A stretch of DNA of 64,000 nucleotides, taken from contig NZ_FOLQ01000016.1 in the NCBI RefSeq assembly GCF_900112365.1, positions 62,001-126,000 of the forward strand. Reading direction: 5' to 3'. Of this stretch, positions 16,756 to 26,191 are shown piece by piece. Under the pieces are notes generated by a model. That model was not told where the DNA came from, made no database searches, and worked only from the letters and a program-made list of their open reading frames with translations. Each line of letters opens with the position of its first letter. Position 1 is the stretch's first letter. This DNA is from Spirosoma endophyticum (GTDB lineage Bacteria > Bacteroidota > Bacteroidia > Cytophagales > Spirosomataceae). The position numbers and the translations under genes are program-made.

Positions 16756-17787
16756 ATGAAAGCACTCGTTCTCACTGAATACAATCATTTCGATTTACAG
16801 GACGTACCGCAGCCGACCATTCGGCCTAATGAGGTACTGGTACGTGTACAAGCTGTCGGTATCTGTGGGTCCGACGTTCACGGGATGGATGGCAGCAGCG
16901 GTCGACGTATTCCGCCCATCGTGATGGGACACGAAGCGAGTGGCATCATTGCCGAAGTGGGCAGCGACGTACGCGGCTGGACAACTGGCGACCGCGTTAC
17001 GTTCGACTCGACAGTCTACGTACTCGACGACTGGTACAGCCGTCGGGGACAGTATAATCTTAGTGATGGCCGCGAAGTTGTAGGTGTTTCGACTCCCGAT
17101 TTCAAGCGGCAAGGGGCGTTTGCCGAGTTTGTAGCTGTTCCCCAGCATATTCTCTACGCCATTCCCGACAACGTTACATTTACACAGGCAGCTCTGGTTG
17201 AGCCGGTAGCGGTGGCGCTCCACGCGTTAAGTCTGACACCCATTCAGGTTAATGATTCCGCGGTAGTTGTTGGGTCCGGGATGATTGGTTTATTCGTCAT
17301 TCAGGCGTTGAAACTAGCGGGCTGCGGCACTATTATTGCCATTGACCTGGACGACGACCGGCTGGCCCTTGCCCAGAAACTTGGTGCAACGCATACCATC
17401 AATGCCCGGTCAGGTGACGTAGCGAAACAGGTTCAGGAACTCACTCATGGGCGCGGGGCGGATGTGTCGTTTGAAGTCGTTGGCGCAGGACCAACCGTCA
17501 AAACGGCTATCGAATGTGTCCGAAAAGGAGCAACCGTTACGTTGGTGGGCAACCTGGCGCCAACCGTCGAGATTCCATTGCAGGCTGTTGTAACCCGACA
17601 GCTGAGGTTACAAGGCTCCTGCGCCATCAACGGCGAATACGAAGCTGCACTGGCCCTGATTTCGTCGGGCCGTATCAATGTTGAAGCGATTCTAAGCGCC
17701 GAAGTGCCGCTTGATGAAGGTGCTGACTGGTTTAAGCGATTGTATGCGAAAGAGAAAGGGCTGATTAAAGTGGTATTGAAGCCTTAA
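16756..17787 (+). CDS. Zinc-dependent alcohol/polyol dehydrogenase
   Basis: A 343-residue medium-chain dehydrogenase. The ATG at 16756 starts the family's usual MKALVLTEYNHFDLQDVP; an in-frame GTG 29 codons earlier lies in the repeat and is not credible. The catalytic zinc site shows GICGSDVHG (Cys and following residues), GHEASG, and a Glu-Pro pair in LVEPVAVALH, which is the pattern of sorbitol, threonine and galactitol-phosphate dehydrogenases. The structural-zinc cysteine loop (four Cys) is absent and is replaced by DSTVYVLDDWYSRRGQYNLS. The NAD-binding domain has VVGSGMIGLFVIQ with Asp in AIDLDDDRL, favouring NAD over NADP. The substrate is not determined; it stands as a single gene, convergent with the DUF4932-like gene. 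Confidence 0.87.
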   Translation: MKALVLTEYNHFDLQDVPQPTIRPNEVLVRVQAVGICGSDVHGMDGSSGRRIPPIVMGHEASGIIAEVGSDVRGWTTGDRVTFDSTVYVLDDWYSRRGQYNLSDGREVVGVSTPDFKRQGAFAEFVAVPQHILYAIPDNVTFTQAALVEPVAVALHALSLTPIQVNDSAVVVGSGMIGLFVIQALKLAGCGTIIAIDLDDDRLALAQKLGATHTINARSGDVAKQVQELTHGRGADVSFEVVGAGPTVKTAIECVRKGATVTLVGNLAPTVEIPLQAVVTRQLRLQGSCAINGEYEAALALISSGRINVEAILSAEVPLDEGADWFKRLYAKEKGLIKVVLKP

Positions 17788-19170
17788 TTATTGATTCGCT
17801 GCCCAGGCTATAATCGCCGGGTATAAATCGGCAACGGTTTGGCCCGGTTTTCTTGTTTGGTACATTCGCAGTAACGCCTGATCAAACTCCTTAAATCGGC
17901 GAAACCCTCGCCTGTCGACCATATCCTTTTCAATATCACCCCTGAGTGTTTCAGCGGTTTTTGGGTCGAATATATCATTATAAAGAAGCGTCACGAGCCC
18001 ATAGTTCATGTATTCTTCAAAACAGGAAAGGTCATTACTGTAAATAGCTGCTGGTTTGTTGGGATCGGCCCAATCGGCTAAGTTTTTAAAGGCTACTGCA
18101 ATGTCTTTTGTATATTTCTCGGCTTCAGGATTAAGGTAACTATGATTTAATTCGGTGAAGGCGATTGTCATACGTTTTCCTTTCGCAATGTTGAGAGGTT
18201 GCTTTTTCGCGGTCGTGCTAACGAACGGGAAGTCGATATGCATTTGCGCTTCCGCGAAGCCATTATCCTCAAATTTATTGGCCGATTGATTCCAGCCCAC
18301 CAGGGGCGAAAATAGCACTTTTACCGCCGAATAATGAGTGGTTGGGAACTGTTTCTCCAGCCAGGCTTTCATCGTGGCTACGTCCACATTTTGGCGAAAG
18401 TCTTCAACCAAACTTTTATAATAGGGCGTATGCTGTTGGTAGAAAGTTCGGAAATTCGATCTTTTTGCAAAGTTCTCCAGGAGGGGAATGTAGGGTACTA
18501 ACTCATTCACTTCTCCCCAACTAACCCGGTCATAAACTCCACCGTTGATCAGTTTTTCACCATCGAATCGGTAGGCGTAACTGTCCATTTTTAGGTTGTA
18601 ATAATTGCCCTCGGATTTAGCCAATAGAGAATCAATACTACGTACTGCCGGATGGTTTTTGAAAGGAGAAAAGTGAGCGATGACGGCGGGGTAATAATTC
18701 GTTTCTTTGAAAATAGCAGGTGTTTTTCCATAATTGGTCAACGCAAAAACGACGTTGATCAACTCATAAACCTCAGGTATTTCTATGCTGGTTTTACCTT
18801 CGTTCGCTTTTTTGTAAGCATCATTAAAAACAGCAGCCTTGACAAGTTTATGGCTGGTAAGAAAGCATGTTACTGTATCGTGTTGCGCTTCGCGGATAAT
18901 CTGGCAAATCGTCGTAATACCACGCTGGAGCGTCATGGAAATGGAATCTTTTTCTGATACAAAAGCCAACCGTGATGTCGCTTGCTCTAAACCGAAGCTG
19001 TAGGAAAAAGAAGTAGGCAAACCGTTTACGCCATTGAAATTACCTCGTTCGTTGCCGATATACATCATCAGTCGATTACTCGTTGCCCGGACAGTTGGAA
19101 TCAATTTGGACTGCGATAATGCATTACTTATGGATGCGAAAATCAATAGATAAGTTAAGGTTGCCTTCAT
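17788..19170 (-). CDS. DUF4932-like secreted protein with degenerate metal motif
   Basis: A 460-residue exported protein with signal peptide MKATLTYLLIFASISNALSQ. The body resembles DUF4932 (Bacteroidota and some Firmicutes): EVYELINVVFALTNYGKT, then HFSPFKNHPAVRSIDSL, and a central IAFTELNHSYLNPEAEKY. In DUF4932 the last segment is normally HExxHxxxNP, a gluzincin-type zinc motif; here the first His is Thr, giving TELNH, so catalysis is doubtful. A late acidic Glu-Glu segment (CFEEYMNYGL) is retained. The stop abuts the convergent dehydrogenase gene directly, with no spacer. Function is unknown; the family call is moderate. Confidence 0.6.
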   Translation of the reverse strand: MKATLTYLLIFASISNALSQSKLIPTVRATSNRLMMYIGNERGNFNGVNGLPTSFSYSFGLEQATSRLAFVSEKDSISMTLQRGITTICQIIREAQHDTVTCFLTSHKLVKAAVFNDAYKKANEGKTSIEIPEVYELINVVFALTNYGKTPAIFKETNYYPAVIAHFSPFKNHPAVRSIDSLLAKSEGNYYNLKMDSYAYRFDGEKLINGGVYDRVSWGEVNELVPYIPLLENFAKRSNFRTFYQQHTPYYKSLVEDFRQNVDVATMKAWLEKQFPTTHYSAVKVLFSPLVGWNQSANKFEDNGFAEAQMHIDFPFVSTTAKKQPLNIAKGKRMTIAFTELNHSYLNPEAEKYTKDIAVAFKNLADWADPNKPAAIYSNDLSCFEEYMNYGLVTLLYNDIFDPKTAETLRGDIEKDMVDRRGFRRFKEFDQALLRMYQTRKPGQTVADLYPAIIAWAANQ

Positions 19171-19291
19171 CTAAAGTAAGAACGTCGGAATGTTCTGCAT
19201 TTTAATGAAAAAGCTCGTATTGTTGCCAAAATTTAATGCAGAGCTTTAACAAAGTTTTGAACTTTATCAAAGCTGGTTTAACCCGAAACTG

Positions 19292-19702
19292 TTATTGAGC
19301 TGGGGTGTATTGAGAGACTCGATCGCCTGTTTGCAATTCGAGCAAATTATCTTTCAGTATGGTGATTGTAGCTCCGGGATTAGGTGCACATTTGACGTTT
19401 GGGCAGGATGAAAATTCACTATACTTTAGAATCACACCGGTTCGTTCAAAACGGCTACCAGAACAACAAGGTGCTGACGTAGTTATTCCATTTCGCTGGT
19501 AAACAAGGCTACCCTCTGGATGATATTCGATTGTGTAATACGCATCCGTATCATACATAACCCACGTTGTATCGTTTACACCGCGGGTCTGGAGCAGGTG
19601 CCAGCGCTTATACAGTAAATCTGATGGGCCAATAGAGCTATCGTTCCGGCAGGCAGTGATCAAAACTAAGAGAAGAAGGAAAACGCTAGACTGTTTTTTC
19701 AT
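19292..19702 (-). CDS. Small lipoprotein, member of a tandem pair
   Basis: A 136-residue lipoprotein. The ATG at 19702 is preferred because it gives a compact signal peptide ending in LITAC (lipobox Cys near residue 18). The mature part opens with SDLLYKRWHLLQ and contains PCCSGSRFERTG and a Cys-containing SSCPNVKCAPN segment. It closely parallels the next gene upstream, so the two arose by tandem duplication. The DLLY-K/R-x-W start followed by short beta strands recalls the lipocalin-like small lipoproteins common in this phylum, but I cannot name a ligand. It ends 121 bases from the DUF4932-like gene, which reads the same way. Confidence 0.7.
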   Translation of the reverse strand: MKKQSSVFLLLLVLITACRNDSSIGPSDLLYKRWHLLQTRGVNDTTWVMYDTDAYYTIEYHPEGSLVYQRNGITTSAPCCSGSRFERTGVILKYSEFSSCPNVKCAPNPGATITILKDNLLELQTGDRVSQYTPAQ

Positions 19703-19732
19703 GGTATTTAAGTCAATCAAGTACGTATTGAC

Positions 19733-20173
19733 TCATGGATATGGTTCATAGACTACAGTTGCGTAGTTCTGATACAGGACCAACTGCGAGGTGTTTAACG
19801 AAACGATTTTCCACGAGTTACCGTAAGAAACACAACTGGCCCCTACACAAGTGCCATTAGGCGTTCGGTCAGGTATTGGAATAGAGACTACATCGACCAG
19901 ATCTAACGTATTCCCTTTACGATTGAAACGAGAAGGAGAACAACAGGGGTCATACTTTCCATCATCGCCATAAAGAATCGTTCCGTTCGATTTAAATGTA
20001 ACGATTGCCCACGCATCGGTTGGTGATACCATAACCGGATTCCCTGTTGCATATTGCACTTGCGTTATTTTCCATTTACGATACAGTAAATCGATGGGCA
20101 CAGTCTCGTTGTCTCTTCGACAGCTGAAGCCAATGGCGATTAGTATAATTATCCCTGATATTCTGCCTTTCAT
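19733..20173 (-). CDS. Small lipoprotein, paralogue of the following gene
   Basis: A 146-residue lipoprotein with signal peptide MKGRISGIIILIAIGFSC (lipobox Cys18). The mature part shows IDLLYRKWKITQ, YDPCCSPSRFNRKG and a second Cys pair region GTCVGASC, the same order of features as in its downstream neighbour 30 bases away. Both keep the Cys-Cys motif and the second pair of cysteines, which suggests conserved disulfides in the oxidising periplasm. Probably the first gene of a two- or three-gene leftward transcript. Function unknown. Confidence 0.7.
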   Translation of the reverse strand: MKGRISGIIILIAIGFSCRRDNETVPIDLLYRKWKITQVQYATGNPVMVSPTDAWAIVTFKSNGTILYGDDGKYDPCCSPSRFNRKGNTLDLVDVVSIPIPDRTPNGTCVGASCVSYGNSWKIVSLNTSQLVLYQNYATVVYEPYP

Positions 20174-20257
20174 ATCGGCGATCTGTCTTTTATTTGATCA
20201 TTTATTGAGTAGAAGATTCCATTCCAGAGCATTTCGTTGGAATACGTTTAATTAACT

Positions 20258-21334
20258 ATGCCAACTCCCCTCCGCATCGCCATTATTGGCCCCGGCAAAG
20301 TGGCCCATTTACACGCCCAGGCCGTTTTACAAACTCCCGATACAGAATTAGTTGCCGTTTATGGGCGGACGTATCAGAAAGCGGAAGATTTCGCCAATCA
20401 ATACAACATCCGGGCTTACAGTGATGTCTACGATATGGTGGACCGCGAAAACGTAGACCTATGCCTTGTCTGTACCACGCATCCCGCCCACCGCGAGCCG
20501 ACGGTTGCCGCGCTCGACGCAGGCTCACACGTATTGGTTGAGAAGCCACTGGCGTCGTCGCTCGAAGATTGTGATGCGATGATCGAAGCGGCCAAACGTA
20601 ATAATCGGTACTTGGGCGTAATCAGCCAACGACGGTTTTATGCGCCGAGTCAACGTATTCGCCAGGCCATTGATTCGGGAAAGATTGGAAGTCCCGTGTT
20701 AGGTACCATTCAGATGCTCGGCTGGCGCAGTGAAGAATATTATCAAAGTGATGCCTGGCGTGGTACCTGGGCCGATGAGGGTGGTGGCGTATTGGTCAAC
20801 CAGTCACCTCACCAGCTGGATTTGCTGCTCTGGTATATGGGCGAAGTGGACGAAGTATACGGCGTCTGGCGAAACCTGAATCACCCGTACATTGAGGTTG
20901 ATGACACCGCGCTGGCCATCGTAAAATTTAAAAATGGCGGCTTGGGAAACATCATAGTCAGTAATTCGCAGAAGCCAGGCATTTTCGGGAAAGTCCACGT
21001 TCATGGGCAAAATGGGGCATCGGTGGGCGTTCAGACTGATGGTGGCGCGTTGTTTATTGCGGGCATGTCGACCATCACCGACCCGCCCGTCAATGATCTC
21101 TGGACCGTACCAGGTGAAGAAAACCTGCTGGCCGAATTCGTCGCCGAAGACACCGCCTTCTTCAACACCATTGACGCGACTGTGTATTATTTCGGTCTGC
21201 AAATCGCCGAATTTCGCGATGCTATCCGCGAAAATCGTCCACCCAACGTAACTGGCGAAGATGGCCGTAAAGTGGTAGCGCTTTTCCAGGCCATTTATGA
21301 ATCAACCCGAACAGGGTTGCCCGTGAAGATGTAA
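20258..21334 (+). CDS. Gfo/Idh/MocA family oxidoreductase
   Basis: A 358-residue NAD(P)-dependent sugar or inositol dehydrogenase-type enzyme. The Rossmann domain begins at the N-terminus (RIAIIGPGKVAHLHAQAVL) and includes VYGRTYQKAEDFA after strand 2. The conserved catalytic-lysine motif is VEKPLASS near residue 97, and the C-terminal alpha/beta domain follows with GWRSEEYYQSDAWRGTW and the active-site His region GVLVNQSPHQLDLLLWYMG. No signal peptide is present, so it is cytoplasmic, unlike many twin-arginine-exported relatives in this phylum. It is a single gene, convergent with susD. The sugar substrate is unknown. Confidence 0.9.
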   Translation: MPTPLRIAIIGPGKVAHLHAQAVLQTPDTELVAVYGRTYQKAEDFANQYNIRAYSDVYDMVDRENVDLCLVCTTHPAHREPTVAALDAGSHVLVEKPLASSLEDCDAMIEAAKRNNRYLGVISQRRFYAPSQRIRQAIDSGKIGSPVLGTIQMLGWRSEEYYQSDAWRGTWADEGGGVLVNQSPHQLDLLLWYMGEVDEVYGVWRNLNHPYIEVDDTALAIVKFKNGGLGNIIVSNSQKPGIFGKVHVHGQNGASVGVQTDGGALFIAGMSTITDPPVNDLWTVPGEENLLAEFVAEDTAFFNTIDATVYYFGLQIAEFRDAIRENRPPNVTGEDGRKVVALFQAIYESTRTGLPVKM

Positions 21335-21337
21335 CAA

Positions 21338-21423
21338 AAAGTGAGCAAAAGGAAGAGGGGGAGTAGAGGGAAGAAAGGAGCTGATTACCCCATTTTTCTC
21401 CCTCTACTCCCCCTCTTCACTTT
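21338..21423. terminator. Long inverted repeat between convergent genes
   Basis: The 3' arm (about 21398-21423, CTCCCTCTACTCCCCCTCTTC then ACTTT) is complementary to the 5' arm starting AAAGTGA at 21338, except for a 9-base insertion in the 5' arm. It lies between the oxidoreductase stop and the susD stop and probably terminates both. Confidence 0.6.
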
Positions 21424-21435
21424 ACTTTCTTTTTA

Positions 21436-22746
21436 CTAATTCGCTGGGTCCTGTGGCGTAGCGGTGTTATTGTTACGTTCCGTTAGCGGATACGGGAAGA
21501 AGTTCCGATTCCGCTCGGCACCAGTTGCACCCGGACCGGGTCGGTTGAATCGACGACTGTCTTCTAATCGAAAACCCTGATACGCTAGTTCAATCTGGCG
21601 ATTCCGGTAAATCTCCGTCAAAATAGCGTCGGCGGTTTGCGAACCAGCATAGGCGGGAAGACCGGCCCCGAGGCCAAATGCATCTGTCGTTTTCGTTAAC
21701 ACTCTGTTTAACTGCGCTATGGCATTGGCCAGATCACCTTTTCGGGCGTAGGCTTCCGCCTGAATTAGTATCACTTCACCCGGTAAATAAACTGGAATGG
21801 CTGCGTTATTGGCTGTATAATAGGCCGTCGCGATTACAGGAGCTACGGCTGTATTTGTGCTGGGCTTCGTCAGAAAGGCGATCCGCTTATCGGCTGAACT
21901 GGGCGCCAACGCACCGGTCAGTCCGAGGTTTGCATTAGTAGGTTGAAATACGTTCAGGTTGCCAAACGTATATTCGAACAGCGGATTACGGGTGTTGTCG
22001 TCGAAATTGAAAACCGATCTTTTCGTCAGATCAACTTTGGCCGCAGCCGTAATCGCTTTGTCGTAATCACCAGAAAAGAGAGCGTATCGAGCAATTAGTG
22101 CCTGAATCGTATTCGGAATATCGACACCCGTAACAGCCTTACTTGTAAAGTTAGCCGAGACGGGCGCGGTTGCCAGTTGCGTAGCCGCTGCTTCGAGTGT
22201 GGTAATGGCTTCCTTAAATACCTGTGCCCGAGGGACAAACGGTACGTTGTTGCCCGTCGTAATGGGCGACTGCTCGAAAAACAGCCCCAACGTACCGAGC
22301 GATAAAGCCCGGAATATAGACGCATAGGCGACGATACCGCTTTTCGTACCCGCATCTGTCAACACGCCTGAATTGGTCAGAATCAGTTCTGCGTTGGACC
22401 TCACTAAATGGCTCTGTGTCCAGAGATTACGCACGACACCATTTGTATTGGTAACATTGCCCGCTCCCGTAGCCAGATTCGCTTCATCAAGATTGCCTAC
22501 GTTTAATACAAACTCCTCGCGGGTCGTCAGGCCTGCACCGGCAGCACTGGCATAGAGGACACTCAAGGCTCCTCCTGTGGTGTAGCGATATTGCAGCCCA
22601 TTACAGAGTGTCAGTAATCCATCTCCATCGGGCGAACTAACCGCCTGCGTCTGACTGATAGTACTGGGGTTTAGATATTCCTTGTTGCAGGCGACCTGCG
22701 TGAGAAGCAAGCCTGACAGGATTGTTGGTATGAGGATTTTTTTCAT
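21436..22746 (-). CDS. SusD/RagB family outer-membrane lipoprotein
   Basis: A 436-residue surface lipoprotein that binds nutrients and delivers them to its SusC partner. The signal peptide ends in LLTQVAC (lipobox Cys20), followed by NKEYLNPS, the usual SusD start. Helical TPR-like segments include the C-terminal LPGEVILIQAEAYARKGDLANAIAQLNRV, and RQIELAYQGFRLEDSRRFNR is the conserved C-terminal signature. At 436 residues it is on the short side for the family. It lies 91 bases downstream of susC on the same strand. No glycan-degrading enzymes, sigma or anti-sigma genes accompany the pair, so the ligand is not indicated. Confidence 0.9.
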   Translation of the reverse strand: MKKILIPTILSGLLLTQVACNKEYLNPSTISQTQAVSSPDGDGLLTLCNGLQYRYTTGGALSVLYASAAGAGLTTREEFVLNVGNLDEANLATGAGNVTNTNGVVRNLWTQSHLVRSNAELILTNSGVLTDAGTKSGIVAYASIFRALSLGTLGLFFEQSPITTGNNVPFVPRAQVFKEAITTLEAAATQLATAPVSANFTSKAVTGVDIPNTIQALIARYALFSGDYDKAITAAAKVDLTKRSVFNFDDNTRNPLFEYTFGNLNVFQPTNANLGLTGALAPSSADKRIAFLTKPSTNTAVAPVIATAYYTANNAAIPVYLPGEVILIQAEAYARKGDLANAIAQLNRVLTKTTDAFGLGAGLPAYAGSQTADAILTEIYRNRQIELAYQGFRLEDSRRFNRPGPGATGAERNRNFFPYPLTERNNNTATPQDPAN

Positions 22747-22754
22747 GGATATGT

Positions 22755-22834
22755 AAGTCGTAAGTCATTAGCCGTCAGCCGATAGCTAATAGTGTAGAAA
22801 CCACTTAGAGCTATTGACTTGCGACTATCGACTG
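22755..22834. repeat. Intergenic imperfect palindrome, GACT family (copy A)
   Basis: Between susC and susD. The left arm contains AAGTCGTAAGTCATTAGCCG and the right arm AGCTATTGACTTGCGACTAT then CGACT; the arms are imperfect reverse complements. Related copies lie at 51020-51077 and 60622-60694. Confidence 0.55.
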
Positions 22835-22837
22835 TTT

Positions 22838-25800
22838 TTAAAATGTCGCAGCTAGTTTAAACTGATACGTACGGGGGATTGGGACGTTACCAAAGTCGAT
22901 ACCACGTAGCAGATCATTGTTACCACCGGCATTGGTTTCGGGATCGAAACCGGTGTATTTATCCCACGAATACAAATTACGGCCAACAGCCGACACCGTC
23001 AGACGACTAAGCCCCTTAATGAACTGAGGTAGTGTATAGCTAAGCGAAACCTCCCGCAATTTGGTGTATGAACCCGGATCAACCCGGAATTCCTGCGTGT
23101 TGTACACCCCGAAAATGTAACCGCGTTTGAGCGTACCCCGCAACTCCTGCTCAGCGTAGTCGCCCAGGCCAACACCCTGCCGGGTGCGTTTGTCAGCGTT
23201 GAACACATCAACTCCCTGAACCATATCCAGGAGCACATGCAACGTCAGCTTTTTGTAGGCTAGGTTTGTGCTGAATGAACCAGTCCATTTCGGATTGGGA
23301 TTCCCAATGAGGAGGTTAGCTAATGGTTTGGTTACGTCCAGTGTACCATCCGAATTACGGGCAGGCACGTAGCTAATGGAGCCGTTGTCCTGCGAGGAAG
23401 CCCGTTCTGATTGAGGAAACCCTGAAGGAGAAAGTATCAGTGAGCCATCGGCGTTACGAGCATATCCTGTGCCATAGAAAACGCCAACTGGCTGACCCAC
23501 GATCAGGTTGCCTGGCGTACCCGATGCCGACGATGCGTCAGGGTTGATGATCGGCTGACCGCCCAAATCAAGTACTTTATTGCGGTTATGGTTGTAAATG
23601 ACCGTAAAGTCCCAGTTCAGGTTTTTGGTTTTGATTGGATTTACGTCCAGAACGACTTCAAATCCTTTGTTTTCCATTGCCCCTACGTTATTCACGATGC
23701 TGGTGCCGCCTGTAGTTGGGGCTAATGTTCGGTTTACGACCAGATCGCTGATTTTCTGTTGATAGGCGGTTACACCCAGCCCAATTCGGCCATTCAGGAA
23801 TGCCAAATCAAGACCACCTTCGAATTCGGCCATGCGCTCAGGCTTCACGTCGGGATTTGCCAGCTGTGTACCCGGCACAACCGTGTTTTTTCCAAGAAAG
23901 CCTACCGGACTAAACTGGTAGAAACGGGCATATGAACCAATACCCGATAGGTTACCGGCTTCACCGTAGCTGGCCCGTAGTTTCAGGCTATTGAACGCAT
24001 TGCTGAACGATAGATTCTTCCAGAATTCAAGATCCGATACGATAAACGAACCGCTTACTTTGGGGTAATACTGATTGGTTTGCGTTGGCGAGAATTTCGA
24101 CGACTGATCGCGCCGAACGGCCCCGGTAATAAATGCCAGATTCCGGAAGCCCAACGTAGCCTGAGCAAAGGCGCCACTCAAACTGAATCGATCCAGATCA
24201 TAACGTACCTGATACGTCGTGTTGCTGGCTCCGCTAACAGTTTCAATCAAAGGGACCAGATTCTGACCACTATTGATCGAGTAATCGGCCTGATAATACT
24301 GATAGCTGTAGCCAATGGCTGCGTTTAGCTTGAACTTATCACTGAATTGCCGCTCATATTGCGCGTTCAGATCGTTGTTGAATTGCAGAACCTGATTGGT
24401 GGCAGTTGCCGCAAATCCACCCGGATAGCGGGCGGCTGGCAAACCGGCAACTGCCTGATACGGATACGGACGAATGTAGTTTTTACCAAACTGCGAGTAG
24501 GCATCAACGCCAACGATGTAGTCAATGCTCAGGCCTTTCAGGGGAGTCAGGTTTAACTGAAGACTGTTAATTGTGCGACTCACCGACTGCGAAAACTTCA
24601 TGTCTTCAATGGTCGACAATGGATTTACGCGCGTTGGCTCAACGGCTTGCAGGTTTCCAGCGGCATCGCGTTTGGTGATGTCGTAGATATTGTTGGTGAT
24701 ATTGACCGAGTTGATAGGGCTGTAGAATACGTTGCCATTGGCTTTCTCGTTGGAGAAACTATTCGCGTAACTCAAACCCACCGATATCTTGGCCCAGTTC
24801 GTCAGCCGTTGATCAACGCGGGCGCGGAGGTTATACCGTGTAAAGTCGGTGTCTTTGATTATCCCCTGATTCTTCAAATAGCCAAACGATACGTAGTATT
24901 GTGTGTTATCTCGTCCACCTGAAATAGACAGATTGTTATCCGTACCGTAGCCAGTCCGGAAAATCTGATCAAAATAGTTGTAGCGCTGTACATCCACTAA
25001 GTTAGTGGCCAACTGCGACGTAGTACCATCCCGGTAAATTCCGGTTGTAGTTGTGCCTGGGTTGGCTGCAACCTGAGCGTCCGAAACAACCCCGATGGGA
25101 TACAATCGGAGGGAAGCAAAGCCAAACTGTTTACCATACGTATTGATCGGAACGCCTTTGCGCAGTTCATTGATGTTGAACGAAGTCGAGAACGTCACCT
25201 GCGCTTTGCCACTCTGACCGCGTTTTGTCGTGATAATAACTACACCATTGGCAGCCCGCGAACCATATTGAGCAGCCGCAGCCGCCCCGTTTATTACGTT
25301 CAACGTAGCAATATCGTCGGGGTTAATATCCGATAGGCGATTCTGGCCCACGTTGGCATTTCCTGCATCGTTCGCTAGGGCAAGCTGCGATACGTTGGTA
25401 CTGGCATTGCTCACAATTACACCATCCACTACGTAGAGCGGGTCCGATGAACCAACCAATGACTTGATCCCACGTAGCCGAATGCTAATGCCACCCGCCG
25501 GATCGCCGGAGTTTTGCGTGATCTGCGCCCCCGGTACTTTACCTTGTAATGAGTTGATAAGGTTACCGGAGCCACTTTGCTGTAGATCGCTTGCTTTAAT
25601 TGTACTAATGGCGTTTCCTAATTCGCGCTTGGGCGCCGACAGCGTTGAACCGGTTACGACGACTTCGTCAAGGTTGGTTGTGGCTGCCGCCAATGCAGCA
25701 TTGGCCGTAACCTGGTCGGCATTCCCCAAGGTAATAGATTGACGTAGTGTTTCGTAGCCAATAGCTGAGAAGGCCAGCGTTACAGGGCCAGGCTTTAGCG

Positions 25801-26026
25801 TTACAGTCAGGGTATAATCGCCGTCGGCATCGGTCGTGGTGCCGAGCGTCGTGCCAACAACCGCGACGGTTGTGCCGGGAAGCGACTGTTTTTCGGGGTC
25901 CGTTACGTGGCCCTTAATTGTGAAACGTGTACTTTGCGCAACTGCATTTGTACAAAGTAACAAGGTTAGCCAGAGCATCCACAAGTGATGAAGACGTCGA
26001 CTAACTAGTACGTACCTGTTGTCCAT
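22838..26026 (-). CDS. SusC/RagA family TonB-dependent outer-membrane transporter
   Basis: A 1062-residue outer-membrane barrel that imports large nutrients with energy from TonB. After a signal peptide ending near ALA/VAQS at residue 31 comes a carboxypeptidase-regulatory-like domain (FTIKGHVTDPEKQSLPGTTV, about 34-120). Then comes the plug, with ELGNAISTIKASDLQ, PLYVVDGVIV and AAQYGSRAANGVVIITTKRG. The remainder forms the 22-strand barrel, ending in YQFKLAATF with the terminal aromatic typical of barrel proteins. It is followed by its SusD partner. There is no N-terminal secretin/STN domain, so control by a FecR-type anti-sigma factor is unlikely. The substrate cannot be told from sequence. 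Confidence 0.93.
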   Translation of the reverse strand: MDNRYVLVSRRLHHLWMLWLTLLLCTNAVAQSTRFTIKGHVTDPEKQSLPGTTVAVVGTTLGTTTDADGDYTLTVTLKPGPVTLAFSAIGYETLRQSITLGNADQVTANAALAAATTNLDEVVVTGSTLSAPKRELGNAISTIKASDLQQSGSGNLINSLQGKVPGAQITQNSGDPAGGISIRLRGIKSLVGSSDPLYVVDGVIVSNASTNVSQLALANDAGNANVGQNRLSDINPDDIATLNVINGAAAAAQYGSRAANGVVIITTKRGQSGKAQVTFSTSFNINELRKGVPINTYGKQFGFASLRLYPIGVVSDAQVAANPGTTTTGIYRDGTTSQLATNLVDVQRYNYFDQIFRTGYGTDNNLSISGGRDNTQYYVSFGYLKNQGIIKDTDFTRYNLRARVDQRLTNWAKISVGLSYANSFSNEKANGNVFYSPINSVNITNNIYDITKRDAAGNLQAVEPTRVNPLSTIEDMKFSQSVSRTINSLQLNLTPLKGLSIDYIVGVDAYSQFGKNYIRPYPYQAVAGLPAARYPGGFAATATNQVLQFNNDLNAQYERQFSDKFKLNAAIGYSYQYYQADYSINSGQNLVPLIETVSGASNTTYQVRYDLDRFSLSGAFAQATLGFRNLAFITGAVRRDQSSKFSPTQTNQYYPKVSGSFIVSDLEFWKNLSFSNAFNSLKLRASYGEAGNLSGIGSYARFYQFSPVGFLGKNTVVPGTQLANPDVKPERMAEFEGGLDLAFLNGRIGLGVTAYQQKISDLVVNRTLAPTTGGTSIVNNVGAMENKGFEVVLDVNPIKTKNLNWDFTVIYNHNRNKVLDLGGQPIINPDASSASGTPGNLIVGQPVGVFYGTGYARNADGSLILSPSGFPQSERASSQDNGSISYVPARNSDGTLDVTKPLANLLIGNPNPKWTGSFSTNLAYKKLTLHVLLDMVQGVDVFNADKRTRQGVGLGDYAEQELRGTLKRGYIFGVYNTQEFRVDPGSYTKLREVSLSYTLPQFIKGLSRLTVSAVGRNLYSWDKYTGFDPETNAGGNNDLLRGIDFGNVPIPRTYQFKLAATF

Positions 26027-26157
26027 AGGTCTGTAGAAGAAAGTGGTAGGTAATAAAAAAATTAAAGATAATTTAATCTGAAATATAAGTATAAAACTCT
26101 GCCTGGCCCATCAGTCAGGCTTGGTTGTGCTACAAATGCTAAAACACCATTTTTTAG

Positions 26158-26165
26158 TAAATTTG
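26158..26165 (+). promoter_or_regulatory. Candidate -7 element for the DPP IV gene
   Basis: TAAATTTG fits TAnnTTTG, 26 bases before the start codon. No well-placed TTG is seen 19-23 bases upstream, so the promoter is incomplete by eye. Confidence 0.4.
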
Positions 26166-26191
26166 AATCTTCGATAAGTCCCATATACTTC

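Noticed and set aside
22838-26026. Polysaccharide utilisation locus around susC/susD
   Set aside because: No glycoside hydrolase, sulfatase, or sigma/anti-sigma gene is adjacent; the GH9 gene is 14 kb away. The pair stands alone, so a glycan substrate is not supported.
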